From positions 186,001 through 250,000 of the forward strand of contig CBFIFP010000002.1 in the NCBI GenBank assembly GCA_965661945.1: a stretch of DNA of 64,000 bases. The letters run 5' to 3'. The notes under the pieces were generated by a model. That model was not told the origin of the DNA. It searched no databases and saw only the letters and a list, made by a program, of their open reading frames with translations. Each line of letters opens with the position of its first letter. Within the stretch, counting starts at the first letter, position 1. Shown one piece after another: positions 9,448-19,400 of this stretch. The translations under genes were made by a program, and so were the position numbers. The DNA comes from JAJRPT01 sp965661945 (GTDB taxonomy: Bacteria > Bacteroidota > Ignavibacteria > Kapaibacteriales > UBA2268).

Positions 9448-11502
9448 TTATTCTATTTCGTTTTTATATGCTTTCTGAACGAATAACTCTGCCAAACCGC
9501 ATAATAATGCTAAAATTAAAAATATTTGCCATAACTCGGTTCCAAGATTTGCTCTTAAAGATTTCAAATCTAATTCATTGTAATCATCTAAAATATTTAC
9601 AAAAGTATTCGGAAACTTATATGATATTATTTCTTCTAATTCATTTTTACTATGATAGTCTAAAACAGACTCATCTGGATTATGGTTAATCGCAAAGACA
9701 GCAACAAACTTATTTCCAGAATTTTTCAAAAAATAAGTTCCCTCTTCTTCCAAATCATTAAAAATCACAACACTTCCAGAGGGTAGTTCACTCCCCTTTA
9801 AATTACTTTCAATACCTGATGGAGATACAAGAACAAAATTATTATCTAATGCAATATTTTTAGGTATGTTTATGATTATTTTATCAAGATTATTGGTTTG
9901 ATAAAAATTACCTTTTCCACCACTTAAATAAATAATACTTCTATTTAAAAGTGCTGGGAACAGACCAGTTAGAGGGAAATTACTCCATTTCATATTTTGA
10001 GAAACAGCAAAATAAAGCACTTTTCCATTTCCATATTCCAACTCATTTAAAAATGGCTTACCATTTGCCATTATCAAAGGAAAACCGCCATTAAGTGATA
10101 GTAATTTTTGAATTTCAGGGCTTTCGATAATAGATTTAGGATCTGAATCACCTTGAAACATTCCAGAGAAAAGTGGGTGTAGTTTTTCTACCCTATCAAA
10201 TTTAATTTTATTTTTAAAAGAGTCTAACTTAATATCATTAAAACCGATTTTATTATAAAAACTTTCTAGTTGATTAGTCAGTTCGCTTCCAAATAATAAA
10301 GCATTACCTCCTTGTTCTATATACTTTTCAAGTCGTGATAAATCATTTTTGCTTAAATCTTTACTTGTATTAACAATTATATTAAACTCTGTTAGGTTTA
10401 TAGCTGAAAATTCTTTTGAATTTATAATTCTAATATTATCATCACTATTCCTTGTTCGCAAAGCAATTTCGGTAAAACTTCTATTTACATCCGAAATTAA
10501 TAAAACATTTGGCTGCGAGGGTATTATAAATCCAAAATAAAATTTATTATCTTGTAAGATATCGTCGTTATCAATTTCCATAACTGCTTTTATTGCACCT
10601 TGAGAATTTGGCACACCGCTTATACTAATAACAGAGGATTTATTAGCATCAACATTAAATGTCTTTTGAGCTACTCTATTATTATTAAATTTAAGAGTCA
10701 ATAAATTATTATTCGAACTTGATTCGGAGTGATTTGAAATATATACATCTAATTCTACTGGCTTTTTTTCTTGAAAAATACTTGTGATTAATTTTATAGA
10801 ATCAATCGATAAATTTTTTGAATTGAACTCTTGTCCAATTTTGATAAATGATATTTGTTTAAAATTATTAGTTTTGAAAGTATCAATTTTATCAATAAAA
10901 TTTTTCTGCCAATCGCTTATGATAAAAATATCAGAGTTAAGCTCTTTGTTTTCTTCAAAAACTAAGTTAGAGTTTGAAAGTAATTCATTTATTTTTGAGT
11001 CACTTGTTTCAATCTTAATATTTTGAAAAAGAGTGGTTAGTTCATTTTTATTGCTTGATAGTTCAAGATTTTGGTATTGCTTCGAATTAGCTCCCCCAAC
11101 AAATAATTTATCTCCATCTTCCAAATTATTTATAAAATTATTAAATACATTTCGAGTCTGTCTGAATCTATTACCTGATAAATCTGATAAATCCATACTG
11201 AAACTATTATCAATAATAAGTCCTGTGTTAGTATTAGCATAACTCACAAACCCAGGGATTGAATTTTGAATTGTAGGTCGGGCAAAAGCTAAGACAATAA
11301 AGGTGATTAGTAAAGTTCTTAAAATTAATAAAAGAATTTGTCTAAGTTTAATATTTCTAATTTTTGTATTTTGAAGTTCTTTTAAAAATTTAAGTGAAGA
11401 AAACTCAACTTTCTTTTGTTTTCTTAAGTTAATTAAATGAATAATAATAGGAATAGAAGAAGCAAGTAATCCAAATAAAACAAATGGGTTTAGAAATTGC
11501 AT
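9448..11502 (-). CDS. BatA-like membrane protein with vWA domain
   Basis: A 684-residue protein. Residues 1-77 match the N-terminal BatA (aerotolerance regulator) domain, with two hydrophobic segments around a Leu/Arg-rich link (LINLRKQKKVEFSSLKFL). A von Willebrand A-like domain follows, with the metal-site motif IDNSFSMD (Asp98, Ser100, Ser102). The middle, about residues 330-560, looks like a glutamine amidotransferase-like Rossmann domain, as seen in related long BatA proteins. A final helix lies near residues 655-677. Such proteins are anchored in the inner membrane with large periplasmic parts. The exact role is unknown in this family and the aerotolerance label is historical. Its MoxR ATPase partner is not nearby. 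Confidence 0.82.
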   Translation of the reverse strand: MQFLNPFVLFGLLASSIPIIIHLINLRKQKKVEFSSLKFLKELQNTKIRNIKLRQILLLILRTLLITFIVLAFARPTIQNSIPGFVSYANTNTGLIIDNSFSMDLSDLSGNRFRQTRNVFNNFINNLEDGDKLFVGGANSKQYQNLELSSNKNELTTLFQNIKIETSDSKINELLSNSNLVFEENKELNSDIFIISDWQKNFIDKIDTFKTNNFKQISFIKIGQEFNSKNLSIDSIKLITSIFQEKKPVELDVYISNHSESSSNNNLLTLKFNNNRVAQKTFNVDANKSSVISISGVPNSQGAIKAVMEIDNDDILQDNKFYFGFIIPSQPNVLLISDVNRSFTEIALRTRNSDDNIRIINSKEFSAINLTEFNIIVNTSKDLSKNDLSRLEKYIEQGGNALLFGSELTNQLESFYNKIGFNDIKLDSFKNKIKFDRVEKLHPLFSGMFQGDSDPKSIIESPEIQKLLSLNGGFPLIMANGKPFLNELEYGNGKVLYFAVSQNMKWSNFPLTGLFPALLNRSIIYLSGGKGNFYQTNNLDKIIINIPKNIALDNNFVLVSPSGIESNLKGSELPSGSVVIFNDLEEEGTYFLKNSGNKFVAVFAINHNPDESVLDYHSKNELEEIISYKFPNTFVNILDDYNELDLKSLRANLGTELWQIFLILALLCGLAELFVQKAYKNEIE

Positions 11503-11623
11503 ATATATAACTTAGTTTTGTTAATTCCGTATAGAAATTATACGAATAAAATCATTTATAGTTTATTTTTTGACTTTTATTCTTTAAATTGCGATTTAAA
11601 TATTCTAAAATTAAGGAAAAATT

Positions 11624-12301
11624 ATGAAAACATTAACTACTCTTTTAACAATCTTATTTTTAAGTGTTTTCTCTCTTCAGTCTCAAGACTTAGGCACAAG
11701 AATTTTAAAAGGTAAAATTGTAGATAAAAATACTGGTAAACCATTAGATGTTGATATTCAATTTGAAGATTCTAAAGGTAAAAAGTTTAAAATAAAATCA
11801 AATTCTTTAACTGGTAACTACGAGCAACTTTTAAACTCTAATGAAACATATATCATAACATTTTTGAGATTCGATGTACTTAGAGATGAAACAGAAATTA
11901 AAATTACTCCTCCAGATGCTAGTTTCGATCCACAAATGCAAGATTTTGAGGTATTAATATTATCACCTGGTGCAGAACTATTTGATTATGATTTGTTTGA
12001 GAGTAAAAGTCCAGAAATATCTGAAAATGGTATGAAACAATTAGAAAGACTTAAAAAAATCATGAGATTTAATGGTGCTTTAAATATTAATATCGAAATT
12101 CACTCTGAAGATTCATTTGATGTAGCAAGCCCAGAAGCAAAACAACTTTCAGACTCCAGACTTTCAAAATTAAAATCGGTAACCGACTCTTGGGGAAGAT
12201 TTAATAGAAAAGTAAATTATATTAGTTCTCAAAAACCTGGGGAAGACAAAATTTCAGATACTAGAGTAGTAGTAGATAAAGTTGAAGATTCTATGAAATA
12301 A
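11624..12301 (+). CDS. Secreted protein with carboxypeptidase-like regulatory domain and OmpA-like tail
   Basis: A 225-residue protein with a signal peptide (MKTLTTLLTILFLSVFSLQSQ). Residues 25-100 read as a short beta-sandwich regulatory domain (LKGKIVDKNTGKPLDVDIQFED). Residues about 130-215 resemble a reduced OmpA-like peptidoglycan-binding domain: ISENGMKQLERLKKIM, then INIEIHSEDSFD, then LSDSRLSKLKS. The classical Asp/Arg ligand pattern is not clear, so the OmpA assignment is tentative. It starts divergently from the BatA-like gene across 121 bases. AAGGAAAAATT precedes the ATG. Confidence 0.75.
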   Translation: MKTLTTLLTILFLSVFSLQSQDLGTRILKGKIVDKNTGKPLDVDIQFEDSKGKKFKIKSNSLTGNYEQLLNSNETYIITFLRFDVLRDETEIKITPPDASFDPQMQDFEVLILSPGAELFDYDLFESKSPEISENGMKQLERLKKIMRFNGALNINIEIHSEDSFDVASPEAKQLSDSRLSKLKSVTDSWGRFNRKVNYISSQKPGEDKISDTRVVVDKVEDSMK

Positions 12302-12316
12302 TTTCCTTAAACATTA

Positions 12317-12345
12317 TAAAAATGTTAAAACTAAAAATGTTAAAA
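12317..12345 (+). repeat. Two 14-bp direct repeats, 15-bp period
   Basis: Two exact copies of taaaaatgttaaaa separated by one base, in the short gap between two small envelope genes. Confidence 0.75.
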
Positions 12346-12351
12346 TAGATT

Positions 12352-12855
12352 ATGAATGAATTTAATGAGACTCAAAAATTCAATCAATGGTGGGTATGGG
12401 CAATAATATTTATTACAGATATTATTGCTTTATTATTTTTATATAATTTTATATCAGAGTTTTGGAGTAAAAACTTAGACTTTCCACTAGTTATTTCATT
12501 TATATTGATTATTTTTACGGTTATAGCTGTAAATGCTATCTTTATTTATTCTAAGCTAATAACTAAGATAACTCCAGAAGGAATATATATAAAGTATATT
12601 CCTTTTCATTTTAAATTTAAAAAATATAATTGGGAAGAACTCGAAAAAATTTACGTTAGAGAGTATTCACCAATAGGAGAGTATGGTGGTTGGGGTTATA
12701 GATTTTCAATTACTGGCAAAGGTAGGGCTTACAATACATCTGGTAATATGGGCTTACAACTAAATTTCATAAATGGTAAAAAACTTTTAATAGGCACGCA
12801 AAACTCAATTGAATTAAAAGATTACCTAATTCAAATAGATAAATACAAAGAATAA
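12352..12855 (+). CDS. Small inner-membrane protein, PH-like C-terminus
   Basis: A 167-residue protein with two hydrophobic helices (about residues 14-36 and 46-68) and a soluble C-terminal half. That half starts ITPEGIYIKYIPFHFKFKKYNWEEL and ends with LLIGTQNSIELKDYL, the strand-helix layout of bacterial PH-like domains. No named family is recognised. It lies 50 bases after the preceding secreted-protein gene and faces asnS, from which it is separated by a hairpin. Confidence 0.75.
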   Translation: MNEFNETQKFNQWWVWAIIFITDIIALLFLYNFISEFWSKNLDFPLVISFILIIFTVIAVNAIFIYSKLITKITPEGIYIKYIPFHFKFKKYNWEELEKIYVREYSPIGEYGGWGYRFSITGKGRAYNTSGNMGLQLNFINGKKLLIGTQNSIELKDYLIQIDKYKE

Positions 12856-12881
12856 AAATAAGAACATTGTAGTTTATGAAT

Positions 12882-12912
12882 AAAAAAATCCTTCTTAATC
12901 TTAAGAAGGATT
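12882..12912 (-). terminator. Rho-independent terminator of asnS
   Basis: A perfect 12-bp inverted repeat (AATCCTTCTTAA / TTAAGAAGGATT) with a 2-base gap. On the minus strand it is followed by seven T, so it ends asnS transcription; on the plus strand no T tract follows. Confidence 0.88.
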
Positions 12913-12966
12913 CTATTAATAAAAAAAATCATAAATATTTTATAATTATATATTTAAAAATATTAA

Positions 12967-14313
12967 TTATGGAATAATTCTATGTATCATTCTTGGGAAA
13001 GGAATGCACTCTCTAATGTGTTTAGCACCAGTAATCCATTTTACTGTTCTTTCTAATCCCATACCAAATCCAGAGTGAGGAACAGAGCCGTATCTTCTTA
13101 AATCAAGATACCATTGGAAGTCTGCCATATCTAACTCTTCGTGTTTAATTCTTTCTTCAAGATATTCAATATTATCTTCTCTTTGTGAACCACCAATTAA
13201 TTCGCCTGCTTTTTCAGGTCCGAGCATATCCATCGCTTTTACTACTTTTGGATTATTAGGGTCTCTTTTCATGTAAAATGCTTTAATCTCAGTTGGATAA
13301 TCATAAATAAAGCACGGTTGATCGAATTGCTCCATTAAAGCTTCTTCTTGTGGCGCTCCGAAATCTTCTCCCCAAGGGAATGGTCTAATTTCAACGTCTT
13401 CACCATCAATCTTTTTAATAAGTGGAATATCATTATCATTAAGCCATTGTACTGCTTCGGTGTAACTTAATCTAGGGAAATTCCCAGTAACTTTTTCTAG
13501 TTTTGATATATCTCTTTCAAGAGTTTCAAGTTCTTTTTTACAGTTTTCTAAAACATACTTAACAATATAAACTGTTAAATCTTCTGCAAGTTGCATATCA
13601 TCTTCTAATTCAAAAAATGCCATCTCTGGTTCAACCATCCAAAACTCTGTTAAATGCTTTCTAGTTTTTGACTTCTCGGCTCTAAAAGCTGGACCAAAAG
13701 TGTAAACTCTTCCAAGTGCCATTGCTGTTGCTTCAGCATAAAGCTGTCCAGATTGTGATAAATATGCACTTCCTAAATCAAAGTATTCAGTTTCAAACAA
13801 AGTTGAAGTACCTTCACAGGCATTTGGAGTAAACATTGGGGAGTCAACTAATTTAAAGCCATTATTATCAAAGAAATCTCTTATTGCTTTTTGCACTGCC
13901 GCTCGAACTCTCATTATTGCGTGTTGGCGAGAAGATCTTAGCCATAAGTGGCGATGTTCTATTAAGAAACTATCCCCATGCTCTTTAGGAGTTATTGGAT
14001 AATCTTTTGAAATTTGATAAACTTCAATATCATTTACATCTAACTCATAACCACCTGGTGCTCTTTCGTTTGCAATCACCTTACCTTTAATTTTTATAGA
14101 TGATTCTTGTGTTAGTGATTTAGCGGTTTCAAATTTTTCTTCTGTTAAATTGTCTTTCATAACAACGCATTGTGCGATGCCGGAGCCATCTCTTAGAATT
14201 ATAAATTGAAGCTTGCCTTTGCCTCTTTTGTTATAAACCCAACCATTAAGTTCTACAACTTTATCTACATGTTGACTTAAATCTTCAGCGTAAATTTTAT
14301 TTTTATATGACAT
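12967..14313 (-). CDS. asnS: Asparaginyl-tRNA synthetase
   Basis: A 448-residue class IIb synthetase that charges tRNA-Asn. An N-terminal OB-fold anticodon-binding domain (residues about 15-100, VELNGWVYNKRGKGKLQFIILRDG) is followed by the catalytic core with SPMFTPNACEGTSTLFETEYF, motif 2 around FGPAFRAEKSKTRKHLTEFWMVEPEMAF, and motif 3 GFGMGLERTVKWITG near the C-terminus. The TFGPAFRAE...EPE pattern and the AKHIRECIPFPR ending fit AsnS rather than AspS. The gene is intact and single, with a dedicated terminator. A TAATTTTG -7-like element lies on the minus strand at 14342-14349, without a clear -33 partner. Confidence 0.96.
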   Translation of the reverse strand: MSYKNKIYAEDLSQHVDKVVELNGWVYNKRGKGKLQFIILRDGSGIAQCVVMKDNLTEEKFETAKSLTQESSIKIKGKVIANERAPGGYELDVNDIEVYQISKDYPITPKEHGDSFLIEHRHLWLRSSRQHAIMRVRAAVQKAIRDFFDNNGFKLVDSPMFTPNACEGTSTLFETEYFDLGSAYLSQSGQLYAEATAMALGRVYTFGPAFRAEKSKTRKHLTEFWMVEPEMAFFELEDDMQLAEDLTVYIVKYVLENCKKELETLERDISKLEKVTGNFPRLSYTEAVQWLNDNDIPLIKKIDGEDVEIRPFPWGEDFGAPQEEALMEQFDQPCFIYDYPTEIKAFYMKRDPNNPKVVKAMDMLGPEKAGELIGGSQREDNIEYLEERIKHEELDMADFQWYLDLRRYGSVPHSGFGMGLERTVKWITGAKHIRECIPFPRMIHRIIP

Positions 14314-14446
14314 TTTAATATCCAGTTAGTTTTTTAATTTACAAAATTAAGAAATATTTTATTTATATAGTTGCATATCTTCGATATGTTTTTTTTGTGT
14401 TTGTTTTTTTAAATATTTTTCAACATTTTTTCTAAAGTTTATGGTC

Positions 14447-14477
14447 GTTTTACCGATACACTTGTTTTACCGATACA
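14447..14477 (+). repeat. Two 14-bp direct repeats upstream of the giant adhesin
   Basis: Two exact copies of gttttaccgataca with a 17-bp period, ending about 40 bases before the adhesin start. The CCGATA core stands out from the AT-rich surroundings, so this could be a paired regulator site (inference) or another slippage duplication. Confidence 0.8.
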
Positions 14478-14518
14478 TTTAATGATTAAAGGATTAACAA
14501 ATAAAAGTATCGACTGGA

Positions 14519-15496
14519 TTGAGATATACATTTATCATATTATTATTATTCCTAACTACTATATTTCAAGGTGTTAGTGCAATATTTACAACCGCTCAAG
14601 CAGGTGATTTTAACAACGTCGCTACTTGGGTTGGTGGTTCTGTACCAACTTCTGTAGATGATGTTATTGTTGAACATAATGTTTATGTTGGATTCAATAC
14701 ATCAATAAAAAATGTAACCATTAATTCTGGTGGTATCTTACGTTCAAATGCTGCAAGTGTTAATTTTACTATGACTAGTAATTTGAATATCCAAGTAGGT
14801 GGTGAATTTAGAGGAATTGATATTGGTAACAATCTGAATTTAGTTTTTACAGGGACTTCAGTATTTACAAATAATGGAACCGCGAGTTTTAAAAATTTAA
14901 CTGTAAATGGAACATTAACTCTTAACTCATCAATAGGTGGTGGCTTACTAAATACATCATCAATAAATATCAACGGAACATTAAATTGCCAAACAAATAC
15001 TATCGATTTAGATGCACTCAGTATTTTTAATCTTAATTCTGGTGCAACACTACAAACAGCTGTTGCAAATGGTGTTCAAGCAACAATTATTGGTACTGGT
15101 ACAGAAAACTTTAATGCAAATGCAAGTTATATATTCTCTACAGGTTGTACTAATACTGGATTTGGTAGTATAGCTGAAGTCAACAATATAACTTTAGATG
15201 CTGTTACTATAACCAATACAACCAGTTTTGCAATGAATGGAGGTTTTTATAGATCAGCAACCCCTAATAATTTCAATGTAAATGGTTTATCAACAACAAT
15301 TACATTACAAGGAAACAGCAGCAGTTCACCAATCTCTGGTTATGTAATAAGAGTCGACAATTTAAAAGTTGAAGGAACACACTCATCATTTGGTGTTTTA
15401 GAAATTTATCAAACATTAGAAATTGACCCAGGTGCTTCATTAGTTGTTTCAGGTGGTAGAGATTTTAATATGGGTAGCGGAGCAAATATAATCTAG
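14519..15496 (+). CDS. Giant adhesin, N-terminal fragment
   Basis: 325 residues from a TTG start. Residues 1-22 form a good signal peptide (MRYTFIILLLFLTTIFQGVS). Residues 25-60 read TTAQAGDFNNVATWVGGSVP, the 'autotransporter-like' G8-type opening seen in many Bacteroidota surface proteins. Beta-helix-like strands follow (LTVNGTLTLNSS, INGTLNC). No good ribosome site precedes the TTG, and the ATG at 14482 is in another frame, so the start is uncertain. The fragment ends at the TAG that interrupts the longer frame. Confidence 0.7.
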   Translation: MRYTFIILLLFLTTIFQGVSAIFTTAQAGDFNNVATWVGGSVPTSVDDVIVEHNVYVGFNTSIKNVTINSGGILRSNAASVNFTMTSNLNIQVGGEFRGIDIGNNLNLVFTGTSVFTNNGTASFKNLTVNGTLTLNSSIGGGLLNTSSININGTLNCQTNTIDLDALSIFNLNSGATLQTAVANGVQATIIGTGTENFNANASYIFSTGCTNTGFGSIAEVNNITLDAVTITNTTSFAMNGGFYRSATPNNFNVNGLSTTITLQGNSSSSPISGYVIRVDNLKVEGTHSSFGVLEIYQTLEIDPGASLVVSGGRDFNMGSGANII

Positions 15497-16482
15497 AATG
15501 GTAGCTTATCAGTTTTTACATTTAACCCATCTTTAAATAATATTGGAATAGGTACAATTTCTGTTGGAACTTTTAACAATCTTAATGGTTATAAGCATAC
15601 TTCTGGAACATTCTCATTAAATGGAACAAATAATTTAACACAAGGTTCAGCTACTTTTTCAAATTTGGTTATATCTAGTAATAGTACTTTCAATGCTACT
15701 AATCCAACTAATATTTATATAGTTGATGATTTAATAGTTTCAAACTCAATAGTTTCAAGTTTGACTAACGTGACTATGGAAAGCGGTAACATATATGGCG
15801 GTGGAACTATTGATATAAATGATTTAATTATAGAAGGAGCAACCACACTATCTAATACAAATATTACTTTAGAAGATTTAATTCTTACAAATGGTACATT
15901 TGATATACAAAACAACGCAATAACTATTGAAAATACCTTAACTAGGACAAGTGGATTTTTAGATTTGTCTGATGCATCAAGTGTTTTTAATTTACAAGGA
16001 ACTGGCGCAATATCTTTACCTGTTAATTGTTTTGTTGCAAATTCATTTGGTACTTTGAATTTGACAAGGAACGGGACTGTAACCGCAAATAATAATTATA
16101 CAATAAATAATACTTTAACATTAAATAATACTGGTTTAACATTTGATAATCAAAATTATTATTTGACTATTAATGGAGCGTTAAATAATACTTCAGGCGC
16201 ATTAGACTTAACTGATGATGCCTCCACTATTGAATTAGGTGGGACTGGTGCATTAACAATGCCTTCTTTGATTAATAGTGAATGTGGGAATTTAAATCTG
16301 ACAAGAAATGGAACAGTAACATTAGGTAATAATTTAACAGTTGATGGAACATTAACCTTAAATAATGCGGGATTAGTCTTTGACGTTCAAACTAATACAC
16401 TTACTTTGAATAATCCAATTGTATCTACAAACGGAGCATTAGACTTAACTGACGATGCTTCTACTATAGACTTTGCCTTTGC
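15497..16482 (+). CDS. Giant adhesin, middle fragment with long repeats
   Basis: The same frame as the N-terminal fragment, open from the TAG to the frameshift. A possible internal GTG/ATG restart is weak (an ORF can begin at 15665). It holds the clearest copies of a repeat of about 70-77 residues: GNLNLTRNGTVT, then a TLTLNNAGLVFD strand, then TNTLTL, then ALDLTDDASTI and a FAGTG-like turn. Nucleotide identity between adjacent copies is high around LDLTDDAST, which suggests recent duplication. The actual stop of this frame is at 16537, after about 18 out-of-register codons. Confidence 0.6.
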
Positions 16483-16491
16483 AGTGCAACA

Positions 16492-19400
16492 AGTTTTTCA
16501 AATGGAGCGTTCTTATCTGGCGAAGTTGGTAATTTAACAATCACAGGCGCAAGTACCATTACTCTTGGAAGTAATGCAGATATAGATGGCGCATTTACTT
16601 TAAATAATGCAAATGCTATTTTTGATATTGACGCTTATAGATTTAGATTAGGTGGAAACTTAAATTATACTGCTGGAACTATTGATGGAACAGATGCAAG
16701 TTCTACACTTAGTTTTGCAGGGACTTCTCCTGTTACTTATAATGCTGGTGCTTTTGTTAATTTCGGAACTATCGGAAATCTTGAATTACTGCAATCCAGT
16801 ACTATAACTCAAGTAGGAGAAGTAAATGTTTCAAATGATTTTTATGTAAATAATGCTGGTTTATATTATGATGCTCAAGCAAATGTATTTAATTTATCGG
16901 GTGATTTATTTTATACAGCAGGTATTTTAGATTTTACAGATACAAATTCAGAATTTAAAATTACTTCAGGCAACCCTTTTACTTTAGATGGTGATAATTT
17001 TGTTAATAACCAAATTGGGAATTTTAAAATTGAAAGAAACGGATTGGTAACTTTATCATCTGACCTTGAAGTTTTGAGCACAATATATCTACACAATCCA
17101 AATATGGATTTAGATATTCAGACAAATGATGTAAGATTAACTTTATATAATAATATTGATAATCAGAATCCAGGTGCAACCTATATTATGTGTGAAACTG
17201 CGGGAACTTTTGAATTTGCTGGCTCAACTGCTCTTGAATTAGACGGAAATGATTTTCTTAATAATTCTATATATAACTTAGATTTAGAAAATTCAAGTAC
17301 AATAACTCTTGCTGATTTCCTTTATATTAAAAATAATTTAAGAATGTCAGGAGCTGCACCTACAATTGATATAGTTGATAATGACTTTATTATTGAAGGT
17401 AATATCTCATATACTTCTGGAGAAATTGATGCCACTGATAATTTGGGTCAATTTACTGTTGCAGGAACAGGTGCATTTAATATGCCTACTTATTTTACTA
17501 ATAATGAAGTTAGTAATTTATTGATTACAAGAAATGGAACTGTAAATCAAAATGGTGCAGTTGATGTAGATGCAAGTTTTACTCTTAACAATGCTGGAGC
17601 AATCTATGATTTGAATAGTAATACTTTAACTATAGAAAATACTTTCACACCAACCGCCGGACAAATCGATGCCCAAGACAATGGCTCTGCTTTTGTAATA
17701 GCAAACGGAGTATCAACAACCGCATATTCAGGTGATGATTTTGTTAATAATACTATAAATGAACTCTATGTATATAATGGTGTTACGCTTAATAATGATT
17801 TTATAATAGAAGATTTATTGAATATTGAAAATGGAAATTCTAATTTCCAAGGAACAAATGTAGAAATTCAAGGTGATGTAACTCTTGATAATACAGGAGG
17901 TATTCAAACAACATTAACTAATTCAATGACTTTTTCAAATACTTCAAACTTAACAAATAATAGTAATGGTAATATTAATTTAAATAATGTATTTGTAACC
18001 GGAACTTTAAACTCTACTCCAAGTCCAAGTATTGGGGGTAATTTTGATGTAAGTGGAGTAAGTAACTTCACTTCAGGAACAGTTACTTTTGATAACTCTG
18101 CATCAAAAACAATTACAAATACTGGCACACTTGATTTTAATTATCTTAATATTGGCTCTGGCTCTGATGTTAGGACAACATCAAGTTTTGATATAAATAA
18201 TGATTTTAGAATGGTTGATAATACCTCAGTTTTTCTGGCAACTACGCCATCTAATATAACTTTTGCAAAAGATGGATTAAATATTTTTGCTCAAACTAAT
18301 TCAAATGGAACCTCAGCCGGTTTAACATTTTTTGAAATTAGTTTTACATCTGGATTTACAACAAACTTTAAAGGTGCCTTTGATTTTTATATAAATGATA
18401 ATATAAATGCAAATAATTCATTTTTTGTTTTTGATGATAATTCAACTTTAATTTTAACGAGTTCAACCGGTAATACTAACTTTGGTATTTTTACTATAGA
18501 TAATTTAACATTTGAATCTACGGCAAATTATAATTGGTATTGCGATAGTAGAATTAGCGGTACAGTAACAGTTGAAGCAGGTGGCCAAACAAATATGTTC
18601 TTGAATAGATTCAATAACACACCAGATGCTACCTTAATTAATCAAGCACCAAACACTTCTTCAAACTTACAATTGTATGAAATAACGTTAACAAATAGTG
18701 TTTTAACAACTGATGATAGTTTCAGATTAAACAATTGGATAGAAATTGATGCTTCCTCTACTTTGACTCAAACATCTGGAACATTTACAAAAGGTAATGG
18801 TGCAATAACAAATAACGGTGAAATGACTATAAATGAATTTGAAATTATTGGAACTCCAACTACAACAACAGATATGATAATTTCAGGGAATTACTACTTA
18901 CAAAATCCAGTCAATTCTTTCACAGCTTCAGCAGGTAGCATCACTTTTACAAATCCTAATTTAGAAATAATTAATGCAGGAACAACTCAATTTTTTGATT
19001 TATATTTTGATAACGCCGTTACAAGCGGAACTACTGATGATAATTTCACGATTGCTGGTGAGTTAGAACTTGGAGCTACGGCATTGTTTACTGCTTCTTC
19101 ACCTTCTGAGATTACACTCTCTGGGAATGGATCTTTAAACTGCCCTACAAGTGCTGTTGGTGGTAATGTAGGGTTATTTTTCCATGATGTTGATTTCACT
19201 GGTAATTACTCAACAAATGCACCAGTTGCAAATCAAGTAATATTCGAAGTGTCAGGTAGTATGAACGTAGATGGTAGTTTTAATGGTAATACAAATACTG
19301 AAATTCTTTTTACTGGAGCAGGTGCAGAAACTATTACAAACAATGGAACTCTAGATTTTAATACAGTTACTATAAATAATGGTAATTATACTACAGCAAC

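Noticed and set aside
9279..9689. 136-codon plus-strand ORF
   Set aside because: It is antisense to queC and the BatA-like gene, has no ribosome site, and its sequence is a low-complexity Phe/Tyr/Ile string typical of the reverse of AT-rich coding DNA.
15900..17800. Adhesin repeats as a CRISPR or mobile element
   Set aside because: The repeats are in-frame protein units with codon-level variation, and no transposase or terminal repeats are seen.
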